From: Candolleomyces eurysporus | Lineage: Eukaryota > Basidiomycota > Agaricomycetes > Agaricales > Psathyrellaceae | Direction of reading: 5' to 3' | Assembly (NCBI GenBank): GCA_027579435.1 | Contig: JANBPK010001100.1 | Location: 1-42,039, forward strand | DNA: 42,039 bases | Part shown: in pieces, positions 1 to 10,807 of the stretch | Layout of the letters: every line of letters starts with the position of its first letter | How positions within the stretch are numbered: the first letter of the stretch is position 1 | Notes under the pieces: generated by a model | Database searches by the model: none | Seen by the model: only the letters and a program-made list of their open reading frames with translations | Told to the model about the DNA's origin: nothing | Made by a program: the position numbers and the translations under genes

Positions 1-1059
1 TGAGCAGTGAGTTGAACACGCCAAAAATGGAGTGAATGGTCCCAAGAGCCTGGACAGCCGAGCCATCGTTGCCCAAAGAAAGAGAAGCAGAGGCCGAGCT
101 AGACCTAGGTTTTTTGATGGACGGCTGTCGGTTGATAAGGTCGAAAGTGGGCGTATTCGGAGGCACAGAAAGCGAAACACCTGGTACTTTGTCGTACTAG
201 GTAGTTGTAAAAGCTAGTTAGCAACTATTGTTGTGAGAGAGCAGCAATGGTAGAGGACGTACCAGAGCCCGGGCCCACTCCTTTGTCATGAAAACGGTCA
301 ATGGAATGTTTTCACCTGTTGTAGGATCAGTATAGGAAAGGGAATTGTCGTGGTCGTTCCCATATTTCTCCCGCAGTTTTCCACGCAAAATTGCAAGCTC
401 CCTCTCGGGTCCTGTCAAGTCCTCGTCCTCGTCACTGCTATTTGCAGGATTAGACGGTTCATCTTCGGATCCGGATTCGCTGTCGTCTTTGTCAAGACGG
501 TTCTAGATGTAGGCATATAATATTTCAGAATGATCCCGCACAGCATAGAGCTCATGGTGACTCACCTTTTTCAGCCCTCTTTCGACCTCTTTCATATCCA
601 CATAGATTGTGATTGCCTTCACCGGGGGCTTTTTGTCAAATTTTCTCGCAATAGCATTGAACTCCTTGAGGTTGACAACATCCTCGGCATCTGATTTCCT
701 GTGGAAAATAGCTGAGATAAATATATGCGGCTCACAGACTCAAATACGTACGTCGCAGGGGGGACCTGGATCTTCATCGGGTAGTACCTCTTCTTGGCAA
801 CAAGGTCCGGGAGGCTTTTGATATGGTGCTTCACGAGGATCAGCTTCAAGAGCTCAAGGTAATTCTCCTCCGTGGCCTCAAAGGCAAAACTGAAGTTCTT
901 GGTCTTTGTCGCTTTGGTGGTCTTCGTGACTCGAGCCTTCGACTTCTTTGAGGTGGTCGTTGTTGATGTGTAGACTATGAGTTTTGCAATGACCGGGATC
1001 TTGGATTCATCTTCGCTATCGGTGCTAGATGGGGAGGTAGAAGCGGTTCTAGGAGCCAT
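1..1059 (-). CDS. Unrecognised protein, 5' part of gene cut by the window edge
   Basis: Four exons read in one frame once three short GT-AG introns are removed: 1059-752, 698-566, 502-263 and 196-1 (introns of 53, 63 and 66 nt with GTACGT, GTGAGT and GTACGT donors). The protein starts MAPRTASTSPSSTDSEDESK, followed by a basic Lys/Thr-rich stretch that could be a nuclear localisation signal. A hydrophobic/charged segment (EENYLELLKLILVKHHIKSL) comes next, then an acidic linker (DKDDSESGSEDEP) and a Ser-rich region. About 291 residues are visible and the 3' end lies outside the window. I do not recognise a domain and do not propose a function. The open frame across all four exons with consistent splice sites makes it very probably a real gene. 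Confidence 0.75.
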
Positions 1060-1438
1060 GAAGCAGTGGAGTCTATGATAGAGCTGGCAGTTTGACGATG
1101 AACGCTACATGCGACCTTGATCAAAAATATTGCATTGTTTGGCCGCCTCGGCACAATCGGCAACCCCGCGATTGAAAACGGGGATTCCGCATCGTTTTGA
1201 AAAGTAGTGTAATCTTGTTCGCCAAAGTGTTGAGTTGATCGACCAGAGTTGACAGCCACCTTCCGGTCGAGGATTCACCGGGAGGCCTCCACTCTAGCCC
1301 GTCGTTCAAGCTTTGAGGAAATCTGCGATGCCTCCTCTACTCAGTTCTGGAGGCAGCCAAATAGCACTCCAATTCGCCGGAGAATTGAACCCACGGATAA
1401 AATCCACGAAGAAAATTACAAAGATAAAGGCGAATCGC
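1060..1438. other. Intergenic; no gene seen
   Basis: From about 1209 onward this is the 3' flank of the duplicated NACHT-gene end and aligns with 10577-10807. Bases 1060-1208 are the probable promoter side of the left-edge gene. I see no coding signal. Confidence 0.5.
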
Positions 1439-1962
1439 TTAGTGAGCCGGGGAATCTGACTCCTCCTGAGGCTCTTGTCCTCTTCCTTCAACCTCTTCCA
1501 ATTCCTCTGGCTGCAGAAGGTACTCCTGCCTCTCCTTCACGAGAATTGTCTCAATGAGCTTCCTCCATTTGGTATAGTAGGATTTGAAAGCATGCGCCAA
1601 TTCAGGTTCTTCGAGTTCATTCTGCACAGGCAGCAAAGGAAGACAGTCAGTGAATGACCTCGCATATTGGAACACACTCAAGGGGATAGGCTTACTTTCA
1701 ATTTTTGCATAATAATGGATATCATCCGTAGTACCTGAGCGACTTGACGGGGAGCAGAAATTTGAAGTGCCTCTGGTACCATTCGATCAAACTTTCTCCA
1801 TCCATCGTTGTGGGCTAAAGCAAGTATTTGTTGGCCGCTGAGTATTTTGCCTTCGTTGGAACACAACGCGAGGGCGATCACTGAGCTCCCATCGTATATA
1901 CTGCCCGAAGTCGCACAAGTACTGCCCGAAGAATAAATCAACGCGGATATCGCATGGATTTG
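1209..1962. repeat. Segmental duplication, copy 1 (pairs with 10577-11329)
   Basis: This 754 bp block matches 10577-11329 in the same orientation with scattered substitutions and a few small indels. It carries the 3' end of a NACHT gene plus about 230 bp of downstream flank. Similarity stops abruptly at the shared string atggatttg (ending 1962 here, 11329 there), which marks a breakpoint inside the coding exon. Confidence 0.85.
1439..1962 (-). pseudogene. 3' fragment of a NACHT gene
   Basis: Only the last part of the NACHT-gene body and the terminal exon remain. The body fragment (1962-1696) keeps the family motif LSGQQILALAHNDGWRKFD. A 74 nt intron follows (1695-1622, GTAAGC donor, CTGTGCAG acceptor), then a 60-residue terminal exon (1621-1439) beginning NELEEPELAHAFKSYYTKWR. 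It matches the end of the gene at 10808-13138 almost residue for residue. The N-terminal region, the NACHT ATPase and most of the body are absent because the duplication begins inside the exon. A frame continues upstream into unrelated sequence as far as 2154, but nothing there resembles the family. Expression is unlikely unless it borrows a promoter. Confidence 0.8.
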
Positions 1963-2875
1963 AGTGAAACCATTTAGCTGCAACGTTACAATCAAGATTA
2001 TGGGTGCTGATGTGGCATATTCCGCCCGTCGGATTCCGATTCTGCACCGTTTTACACAGGGAAATGTGGGAAGCGGCGATTTGGCATTGGGCGAGCAAGC
2101 CGGACTAACGCTGACTAGCGACCATCCTCGCTGCAGTCTAGTTGTAGCTTGCATGGTTTTCTAGTTTTCTTAATTCAGCTCGGGAGCAACAGAACGGAGG
2201 GGACGAAAACTGGGGGAGGAGTTATGCAGGCCGAGGAAATAGCCACTCCTACCCTTTCACATCTTCCAATTGGATCAATAACTCACAGCAAACACCCACT
2301 ATCTGATTGAGCACTATTATCAACTCAAGGGATCGTGCTCGTGGTCGTCGGAAGGGTCGTCGGAAGAATCTAGAGCCAGGGAGTTCTCGGGTTTGGGTAC
2401 CCCAGCCCACTGACCACCCCAAATTTAAAGGCACACAGCTCTTCTCTACTCTGGCCAGTGCACCGGCTTGCCAGTAGGGTGCTGTCAAGTGGCAAAGCTT
2501 TCGGACGGCCATGCACAGAATCGGCCGTAGGCGTTGACATCTGGATTCTTATCACATATGATTGCCGTGAGGAGCATTACGCCTCCGCTCAGATAGACTG
2601 CATGGCTCTTCAGTGAAATTACAAGGAGCTCGACGTCGTCGTTGACGCTCTGTCACCCAAATACCAACGATCAAAGATTACCGTCGTCGTTCGGGGCAGC
2701 CTCGACTCAGTTCTGAACGTAGTCGGATAACACTATAAATTGCTCGAGAACCTGGAACTCGCAGATGAAACGCACGAATTAAGGGTTCGAGTATGAAGAT
2801 AAATCAATTTAGGGTAACGCTGGGATCTGACTCCTCCTAGGACTCTTCCCCTTCCTCCGTCTCCTCTTTTTCCGG
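1963..2875. other. Intergenic between NACHT fragment and NACHT gene
   Basis: A 66-codon plus-strand frame at 1964-2164 has no recognisable homologue and may be chance. Bases from about 2640 to 2875 resemble the 3' flank of the 6.1 kb NACHT gene (for example agcctcgactcagttctgaa), so the tandem duplication unit includes downstream sequence. Nothing else stands out. Confidence 0.4.
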
Positions 2876-5142
2876 TTACTCCGGCGGCAGACCGCTGGGA
2901 AGGACCGCGGGCCCGTTCTCCACGAACTTCTTCCATTTGTGGTAGTAAGGTTTCAATGCATCTGCCAATCCGGGTTCTTCGAGTTCATTCTGCACAGGCA
3001 GCGATAGAAAACAGTCAGCAAACGACGTCACGTAATGAGACATACTCAAGGAGACGGCCTCACTCTCAATCGTTGCATAATGGAAAATATCATCGCTGGG
3101 AACTCGGTCTGGTAGATAGCAAAACGTCCTGTCTCTGAGAACATTTGATCAAACTTTCGCCATCCATCGTTGCGGGCTAAAGCAAGAATTTGTTGACCAC
3201 TGAGCGTTTCGCCTTCGTTGGAGTACAAAGAGAGCGCGGCCACGGGATTCTCCTGGGAGACAGTGCCGAAAGTTGCACCAGTGCTGCCTGAAGAATCAGT
3301 GAACACAGACATCACAGACGTTTGTATTGACTCACTCGGCTCTGGGGAAAGCTGGGTGATTACTTGCACAAGACCTTCCGAAACGTATGCTTTAACCTGG
3401 GTTTCTGTGATGAACAAGTTCTTGGAACGATGTTGGCTATCCAGGAATTCAGAGAACGACCGGTGATAGAAATGCATTTTCATGAAGGGTCTCGAGAACC
3501 TGGGGTGGTCCTGACAAAACACGACAAGAGAGTGCAGGTCGGAAACAAGGAATTCATGGGCTTTTCTTTCTAGGTTGAGGATCTCGTCGAACTCGTGGGC
3601 TTCCCACCTCCTGCTGCCCACACGACCATCAGAGTTGATGTGATGAGCCCTGAGAAGAAGTAAAAAGTTACGTCCTCGATTCGTGTCGACGGCCTCATAC
3701 GACTCTTTCGCGGCAGACAGGATGCCTGCGTAAAGTACATCCAGAGCTTCGAATGGCCTCGCTAGCTGTCCTTCTTCTGGCGTCCAGTCAACCACCATCT
3801 GTAGCCTATCGACTGGAGAGCTTCGGCGCTCCGAGACATATTTGACAATCGTCGCTGCGTACACGAACTGCCCGGACGCGGCCCAAACGAGCTTTTCGAT
3901 GTCTCCCACACTGGGCCATGACTGGGATCGCGCTCGAGGGTCGTGGCTTCGACTCCCGATGTCTTGTAACCGCCTCCATAAGTAGCGACGAATATCGTCC
4001 GTCGCGTCGTACTTGTCGCTGAGTTGGATGTGATACGCCAGTGGGTGGAGGTNACCCCGGGTNTCCGAGNTNAGCGCACTGCGNATGGCCCATTCNGGTC
4101 GACTGGCNATGAAAATGCGAAAGGGNAGATNGTTNTCNAGGANNCAATGNTTGATGGTGGAGAGTAATTCTGCTTGTNTTTCTTCNCCGGCACATTCGTC
4201 NAGCCCGTCNATAAGCANGGCGTGGGGGAAACTGCCGGCGTCGAACCNGGCATTCGCCTGAAGCTGCTTGAATGGGCGNACGACNAGNNTATCCATCTGN
4301 GTTTGGANNGTTCTGGTGAAGATGGGAGGGTCCTNTTCGATAGCNTTNCNGATATAATCCTGGAGCCTGGGATCGTGCTGTCCTAATTGAAATGCGATAG
4401 TCGGTACAATGCGGGAAAGATTGTTTCTGGTGGGGTCTTGAGAAGAGAAGAAGATTGCGCAGCCTAAGATTTCCGAGTTGGCACAACGCTCGGCAATTGT
4501 CTGCTGCAAGGCTGACTTGCCTGCTCCTGCGGCACCGGTCATGCAGAGCAAGCGTTTAGGACCCTCCCGATTGCCGATCCAGTCCATGATTTCGCTGATC
4601 ACCTCGACNCGAGTATCTTCGTCGCATTTCGGAGGGTCAAACCTTGCTCCTGAGTCATAGAAAGCATTTGAAGCTATGTTTTTTAGCAGCATCTTCCAAC
4701 CTTTAGCAACACATGGCACAGGATCAGCAGATGAACCGATCGAAGAACATTGGATTTTCATACCATCTATCGATTTATCTTGACCATTATGCACATGTTG
4801 GGATGAGTCTATGTCTATCTGAATGCTCCCAACATTGAAGTTGCGTGCCCTTGAGAACATCGAGGTGGATGTTGATGGTCCTGTGGATGAGGCCACATCC
4901 TCGACGGTTGCTCCGGTGTATCGTCGTTGAATACCCACAACGGGCACACGGAATTCCTCTTCCGAAGGTAGTGTGAGCCCTTGCAGGTTGTCAGGCAAGG
5001 ACGGGTTGAGGACATGGGCCTGTAGACCTTGTGCAGTAGGCTCGTTGTCTCGAGCATATCGTGCGCCGGATGACGATGAGAACACGCGTCGAAACCAGGA
5101 TCTGAGTGGCCCTTTTTTCTTGGGTTTCGAATTTGAGGCCAT
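2876..5142 (-). CDS. NACHT-domain NLR-like protein (intact, 709 aa)
   Basis: Three exons: 5142-4764, 4700-3064 and 2989-2876, with introns of 63 and 74 nt. I start at MASNSKPKKKG rather than the in-frame Met 19 codons upstream, because that start is conserved in the paralogues. The N-terminus is basic (KPKKKGPLRSWFRRVFSSSS), then a Ser/Pro-rich linker and the conserved motif FNVGSIQIDIDSSQHVH before the first intron. The NACHT ATPase follows: Walker A GAAGAGKSA near residue 181, Walker B DECA-type and the IFxASRxEWA sensor. Known NACHT proteins are STAND NTPases acting as ligand-triggered switches. No WD40, ankyrin or TPR repeats follow; instead there is a family-specific C-terminal region with LSGQQILALARNDGWRKFD. 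About 40 Ns fall between 4053 and 4611 in the ATPase core but do not break the frame. Intron 1 is 63 nt without a stop, so retention would stay in frame. Confidence 0.85.
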
Positions 5143-6093
5143 CTTCGTGGTGTAAAAGCAAGAGCTGGCTGACGGCCGGATGCTATTGAGGCAGGCCACT
5201 CTGTACCCACGCTCGGTCCCTCAGCACCGCTTTTCACTGGCGCTTATGAGGCGCCTACACTGACCACATGCCTTCAGTAGCAAGATTGCGGCTACAGCCT
5301 GGGCTGCCTGGCAGACGGCTCGGTTGTCACTTTAAAATATGATAAATTATAAAAACTCTAGAACACCGTCCGGATTTCCGGTCAGTGTCCTTAAAAACAG
5401 GAGCAGGAACTACGGGAGGTCGAAACGGACTCAACGGCAAATTCTAGCGAAATGCTGGGAAGTTTTCGTTGGGAGCCACGGTGTTGATTCAATCACAGCC
5501 CTGTGTGAGCTTCGAGTCAATCTCAAGTTTACCGTTCAATTTTGTGCCTGTCAAATTCTAATCCTGTGCGTTCTGGACCTTTTAAACAGCGGGATGTTTC
5601 TCTGCAGACTCAATCTGAAGAATGCGAAAAACTGCTTTGAGAACACTGGAGCACGCTCTCCGTCATTAGTAGGACTCCCAGTGGAGCATTGGGCGCTATC
5701 CATTCCCTAGGAATGCTCGAACAAGTCAATTAAATGGTTAGGTGGTAACGTTGACCCTGGTTTGTCGCCATTGGCAGGCTGACGCTCTGTGCACCGATTT
5801 TAAAATTGCCTTCGATTCAGGAATTCGGACTTGAACTATAACTCGTAATTTTGGCCCTCTGGAACCACAAGAAACATGTTGGGGGCTCGAGCTTGGTGAC
5901 CGTCCGTCGCCCAAATACCAGTAATTCAAGCTTACCGTCCAAAGCAGCCTCGACTCAGTTCTGAATGTAGCCAGATAGTATTCAAACATGCTCGAGAGCT
6001 TCGGAACCCGCAAATGAAATCCATGAATTAAAGGGTTCGAGTACGAAGATAAATTTAGCGTAACACCCCGTGAGCTGGGGAATCTGACTCCTC
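5143..6093. other. Intergenic between tandem NACHT genes
   Basis: Bases 5143 to about 5320 are the promoter side of the upstream-lying NACHT gene and align with 8405-8590 (for example cactctgtacccacgctcgg in both), showing that duplication included the promoter. Bases from about 5890 to 6093 align with the 3' flank at 2640-2875. The middle (5330-5730) holds a 123-codon plus-strand frame without recognisable features, which I regard as chance. Confidence 0.45.
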
Positions 6094-8404
6094 CTAAGGT
6101 TCTTCCCCGTTCTCCGTTTCTACTTCCCCCTGTTCCTCTGGCGGCAGACGCCTAAGAAGGTGGTGGTTCCCGTCCCCCATAAGAATGGCCTCAACAAGCT
6201 TCCTCCATTTGTTGTAGTAAGGTTTCAAACTATCTGCCAATCCGGGTTCTTCGAGTTCGTTCTGGACAGGCAGCAAAGGAAAAAGGTCAGCGAACGATCT
6301 CGCATGTTGATACATCCTCAGGCAGACGGGTGTACCTTCAATCGTTGCATAATGGAAAATATCATCGCCGGGAACTCACTGCGGTGGAGAGTAAAATGCC
6401 CTGTGTTTGATAACATTTGATCAATCTTTCTCCATCCATCGTTGTGGGCCAAAGCAAGAATTTGTTGACCACTGAGCGTTTTGCCTTCGTTAGAATACAA
6501 CGCGAGGGTGACCACCGGATTCTCCCGGGACACACTGCCGAGCGTTGCATGAGTGCTGCCTGAATCGGAATAAGTGAACACATACATCGCAGACGTTTTG
6601 CATTGACTCACTCGGCTCAAAGGAAACCTGGTTGATTACTTGCACAAGGCCCTCCGAAACGTATGCTTTAACCTGGGTTTCTGTGATGAACAAGTTCTTG
6701 GAACGAGTTTCGCTATTCAAGAATTCAGAGAACGACCGGTGATAGAAATGCATTTCTAGATATCCCGGAATGTCAGGGCGCTGATGAAATACGAGAAGGG
6801 AGTGAAGGTCGGAAACAAGAAGTTCATGACCATTTCTTTCTAAGTTTAGGATCTCGTCGAACTCGCGGGCGTCCCAACTCCTGTTGCCAACATGGCCAAC
6901 AGAGTTGATGTGATGAGCCCTGAGAAGAAGCAAAAAGTTGCGCCCTTGATGCGTGTCAACGGCCTCATACGACTCTTTCGCGGCAGACAGGATGCCCGTG
7001 TAAAGCACATCGAGAGCTTCGAATGGCCTCGCTAGCTGTCCTCCTCCTGGGGTCCAGTCAATCACCGTCTGGAGTCTATCGACCGGAGAACTGCGGCGCT
7101 CCGAGACATATTTGACAACCGTCGCCGCGTACACGAACTGCCCGGACGCAGCTAGAACCAGCTTCTCGATGTCTTCCACCGTGGGCCATGACTGGGATCG
7201 TGCACGGGAATCGTGGCTTCGGCTCCCGATGTCTTGAAGCCGCCTCCATAAGTAGCGACGTATATCATCCGTCGCGTCATACTTGTCGCTGAGTTGAATG
7301 TGATATGCCAGTGGGTAGAGGTAGCCCCGGGTCTCCAAGTTTAGCGCACTGCGAATGGCCCATTCTGGTCGACTGGCAATGAAAATGCGAAAGGGGAGAT
7401 CGTTATCGAGGAAACAATGTTTGATGATGGAGAGCAGTTCCGCTTGTCTTTCTTCCCCGGAACATTCGTCAAGGCCGTCGATGAGCACTGCGTGGGGGAA
7501 ACTACCGGCGTCGAAAACGGCATTTGCCTGAAGCTGTTTGAATGGGCGGACGACTAGCCTATCCATCTGAGTTCTGATGGCTCTGGTGAAGATGGGAGGG
7601 TCCTTCTCGATAGCTTTCCTAATATAGTCCTGGAGCCTAGGATCATGCTGTCCTAATTGAAACGCGATAGTAGGTACAATGCGGGAAAGATTGTTTCGGG
7701 TGGGGTCTTGAGAAGAGAAGAAGATTGCGCAGCCTAGGATTCCCGAGTCGGCACAGCGTTCGGCGATCGTCTGCTGCAAGGCTGACTTGCCTGCTCCTGC
7801 GGCACCGGTCATGCAGAGCAAGCGTTTGGGACCCTCCCGATCACCGATCCAATCCATGATTTCGCTGATGACCTCGACACGAGTATCTTCGTCGCATTTC
7901 GGAGGGTCGAACCTCGCTCCTGAGTCGTAGAAAGCATTTGAGGCTATGTTCTTTAGGAGCATCTTCCAACCTTTTGCGACACATGGCAAAGGGTCAGCGG
8001 ATTCAATTGGTCTAATAACATTAGATGCTTATACCATCTTGAGCATTTAAGCTATGCACATGCTGAGATGAGTCTATCTGAACGTTCCCGCCGATATTGA
8101 AGTGGTGAGCGCTCGAGAGCATCGACACGGACGCTGATGGTCCCGTGGGTGAGGGCGTATCCTCGGCGATCGCTCTGGTGTATTCTCGTTGAGAACTCAC
8201 AACAGGCACATGGAATTCCTCTGCCGACGATGGTGTGAACCCTTTTGAGTTGTCTGACAAGGACAGGTCCTGGACAGGGGCCTGTAGATCTTGTGCGATA
8301 GGCTCGCCGTCTCGGTGATCTCGTGCGCCGAACGAAGAAGAGAAGAAGCGTTGAAGCCTGGATCTGAGTCGTCCTGTTTTCTTGGGTTTTGAATTTGATG
8401 CCAT
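6094..8404 (-). pseudogene. NACHT-domain NLR-like gene with one frameshift
   Basis: Exons 8404-8035, 7970-6336 and 6261-6094 (introns 64 and 74 nt) mirror the neighbouring NACHT genes. It has the basic start MASNSKPKKTGRLRSRLQRF, the motif FNIGGNVQIDSSQHVH, Walker A GAAGAGKSA, Walker B VLIDGLDEC and IFIASRPEWAIR. Relative to the 2.9 kb paralogue one base is inserted in a T4 run (6596-6599; T3 in the paralogue). This shifts the frame about 150 codons before the end, giving a 616 aa product that ends at 6490. The rest of the C-terminal region (LSGQQILALAHNDGWRKID) and the terminal exon are preserved in the other frame. It is either a very young pseudogene, a truncated but ATPase-competent NLR, or a homopolymer sequencing error; without the insertion the protein would be 723 aa. 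Confidence 0.8.
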
Positions 8405-9140
8405 CTTTGTGGTGAAAGAGCAGCGTCGGGTGAGGGTCGGATGCCATTGAGGCAGACATGAGGCTACTCCGATGGACATGAGGTCACTCTGTACCCACGC
8501 TCGGTTCCTGAGCACCGCTTTTCCCTGACGCTCGAAGAGTCAGACGCCCCATGTTGACGAGATGCCGCTTTCAGGGGTAAGATTGAAGCAAGAGCCTACT
8601 TCATTCTTGTTTGCATATTCAATGTGTATTAAAATTGGATTAGTTTGAAGGCCCCCGTCCTGTGGAAATACTAAACAAGAAATCCGAGTCTGCCCGGACT
8701 TATGTGGTGCAGGACAGACAATGCCAGAATGAAGTGGGGAAGATGAACCAGCTGTCAACTCTCAAACGAGGCCCGAAAAGGTGGGCGGTACGGAAGGAGT
8801 CTTCCCTGATGACCCGCCCAAAGGAAAATTGCATCTAGTCATTGCAAATACTGAGGATACCCTCCATTGAGTGCCTTCTTATTGCCTTTGCTCACATACC
8901 CATAGTTCACGAGCTGCTGGGATACTAAAAAGATACGCAAGGGTGCGTACTATGCTGCCATGATATCTGTGCTGGCTCAACTCAGTTCTGTGCTATAGCC
9001 ATTACCCATTGTTTAGATCGCATGGCAGCTGGTCCCTCCCTGTCGGCGACCGTGGCGGACACCCAAGAGGTTGCTGCTTTCCGTTTTGCCTGCGCTGATC
9101 GGATTCCTGTGGCGATATATTCAGCCCGCCCTTTGCAAGG
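8405..9140. other. Promoter side of NACHT gene and intergenic DNA
   Basis: The first 180 bp align with the promoter side of the 2.9 kb NACHT gene. A copy-specific tandem similarity (gacatgaggctactccgatggacatgaggtcact) is visible near 8456-8490. The rest shows no convincing coding frame, although 9020-9140 may contain the decayed start of the gene that follows. Confidence 0.4.
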
Positions 9141-9884
9141 TTGGAGCATCGTATCGATACACTCGAACAAGTTTCAGTTTCCGAGGCTAAAATCGACAGG
9201 GCCCGCTCACTTCTCTCAAACTTAATCGGTTTTTGCAAAGATGAAAACGAGCGTCGGAACCTGATCAAAAGCGAGAGAAGCTGGTTGGAGAGCCTGGCCA
9301 GTGGGAGACTTCTATCCCATGGGCTACTGACATCAAGCCTGACGCAGTCTGGTGGCACGACGACTTCCCCCGTACGGTCTTGGAGCTCAAGAATTTATCG
9401 GGCGTTGATGGTAATCCTGTCATCCAAGGCATGTCAGCAAAATCATTTCTAGTGAGAAAGTAAACTCCAACGTCTTATCCCTCCCTGATGAATCGCTATA
9501 TTCTTGTAGCTCCAAGTTGTCCACGCCAGGGGCGTTTGCAATTTCCCAGAACTCATTGCCGGAGTGTCGGGAAATCGCGTTCAGGTGTCAGGAGCTATTT
9601 TTCTTGGAAGGATCTACGTGACCACCCTCTTCGCACTTGACATTTCCTCTGGCTTTCACATTTCTGAGACTGTCGTCCGGTTGGCCCGCGTCTTTGAGGC
9701 TGTGTCGAAGTGCCATTCCGAGCTCAAGAATTTCTACACCCAAATATCTCGCTCAAGCGAGGCGACGTTCTCTGCCATGTTTCCTAATCCAACGTCCGCT
9801 CGTGAAGAATCGCTTCCGTCACTTACCTACCGCCGGTTCATGGCTGGAACAGGACGACCTATGTCGACCTGCAGATTTGCATAA
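9141..9884 (+). pseudogene. Decayed gene resembling kinase-linked fungal proteins
   Basis: Two coding-like segments are joined by a good intron (9452-9509, GTGAGA donor, TTCTTGTAG acceptor). Before it one reads DAVWWHDDFPRTVLELKN, after it LQVVHARGVCNFPELIAGV and later VRLARVFEAVSKCHSELKNF with FYTQI. This order (a charged helical segment, then PRTVLELKN, then FLGR, then an ARVFEAVSKC helix) recalls the N-terminal part of large Agaricomycete proteins whose C-terminus is a protein-kinase-like domain of the crinkler/FunK1 kind. The match is from memory of family patterns, not a search. A frameshift near 9315 separates the first helical segment from the rest, and the frame ends at 9884 with no kinase motifs following, so it is a truncated, inactive relic. 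Confidence 0.4.
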
Positions 9885-10807
9885 CATGACTACCGTTATA
9901 TATATATTGCCATTCTCGAGAGCACTGGGTGTGAGGCAAACGACTGGGAAGACAGTGTTTCGCCATATGGAATAATGCGAAAAACCCATGATCCCTGACA
10001 AGTGGATCGATTGAAGGAGTTGTGTACACGTCGAGAGACACCCAATTCGTTCCAATATCTCTCCTTGTATTATTCCGTAGATTCGATGTAGGAGAAAAAC
10101 CTACTCGTTGCTTTCAGCACAACGTCGTTCACATTATGCACAACGTACCACCTCAATCCGAGCTTCCGAATGTGCTGCACAACGACGGTTTGCCACGGAG
10201 CATGGCGACGAAGAGGATTATGCGTTTGGCGAACGGCCGAATCTTTGAGAGAATAGCTTCAACAGAGGAGCGCAAGATTTGCGAAGTAATCGAGAGATCG
10301 AGTTTGTATCCCCACAAAACCTCACTCTCGTCCCACATGTTAACTTGCATGAGCGAGACTAGTCTATTCCTGTGGAGCGCACGGAAAGACAGGCGACTCA
10401 CGTTATACGTCGATCGAATTGCTCGACAGAAGGTCGACTGAAGTGAAAATGAATATGGAGTAGGCAACTGAAAGCACGAAGTGAACACACCTTTCATATC
10501 CCCTGTACACCAGGAACCGTGGTCTGGTTACCAAGCTAATCCTCCGTACTAATGTCCAAACACTCTCATAATCGATTAATCTTGTTCGACAAAGTTCTGA
10601 GCTGATCGACCAGAGCTGACAGCCACCTTCCAGTCGAGCATTTCGCCGGGAGGCCTCCACTCCAGCCCGTCGTTCAAGCTTCGAGGAAACCTGCGACGGA
10701 CCTCCTCTACTCAGTTCTGTAGGTATCTGGATAGCACTCTAATTTTCTGGAGGACTGAACCCACGGATGAAATCCACGAATAAATTACAAAGATAAAGGC
10801 GAAATGC
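9885..10807. other. Intergenic; no convincing gene
   Basis: A 139-codon plus-strand frame at 10022-10441 and an overlapping minus-strand frame have no recognisable motif or intron signals, so I leave both uncalled. From 10577 the sequence is the 3' flank of the NACHT gene and part of the segmental duplication shared with 1209-1438. Confidence 0.4.

Noticed and set aside
1622..1695. Frameshift between the two halves of the NACHT C-terminus
   Set aside because: Explained by a real 72-74 nt intron with conserved GT and CTGTGCAG or CTGTCCAG borders in all four copies.
5339..5710. 123-codon plus-strand frame between NACHT genes
   Set aside because: No family resemblance or splice signals, and absent at the equivalent place upstream of the 6.1 kb paralogue.
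9437..9452. GC-AG intron in the kinase-like relic (donor GCATGT at 9429)
   Set aside because: A normal GTGAGA donor at 9452 gives the correct phase, so a rare GC donor is not needed.
10022..10441. 139-codon plus-strand frame
   Set aside because: No recognisable motif, and an equally long frame lies on the other strand; kept only as a note in the gap entry.
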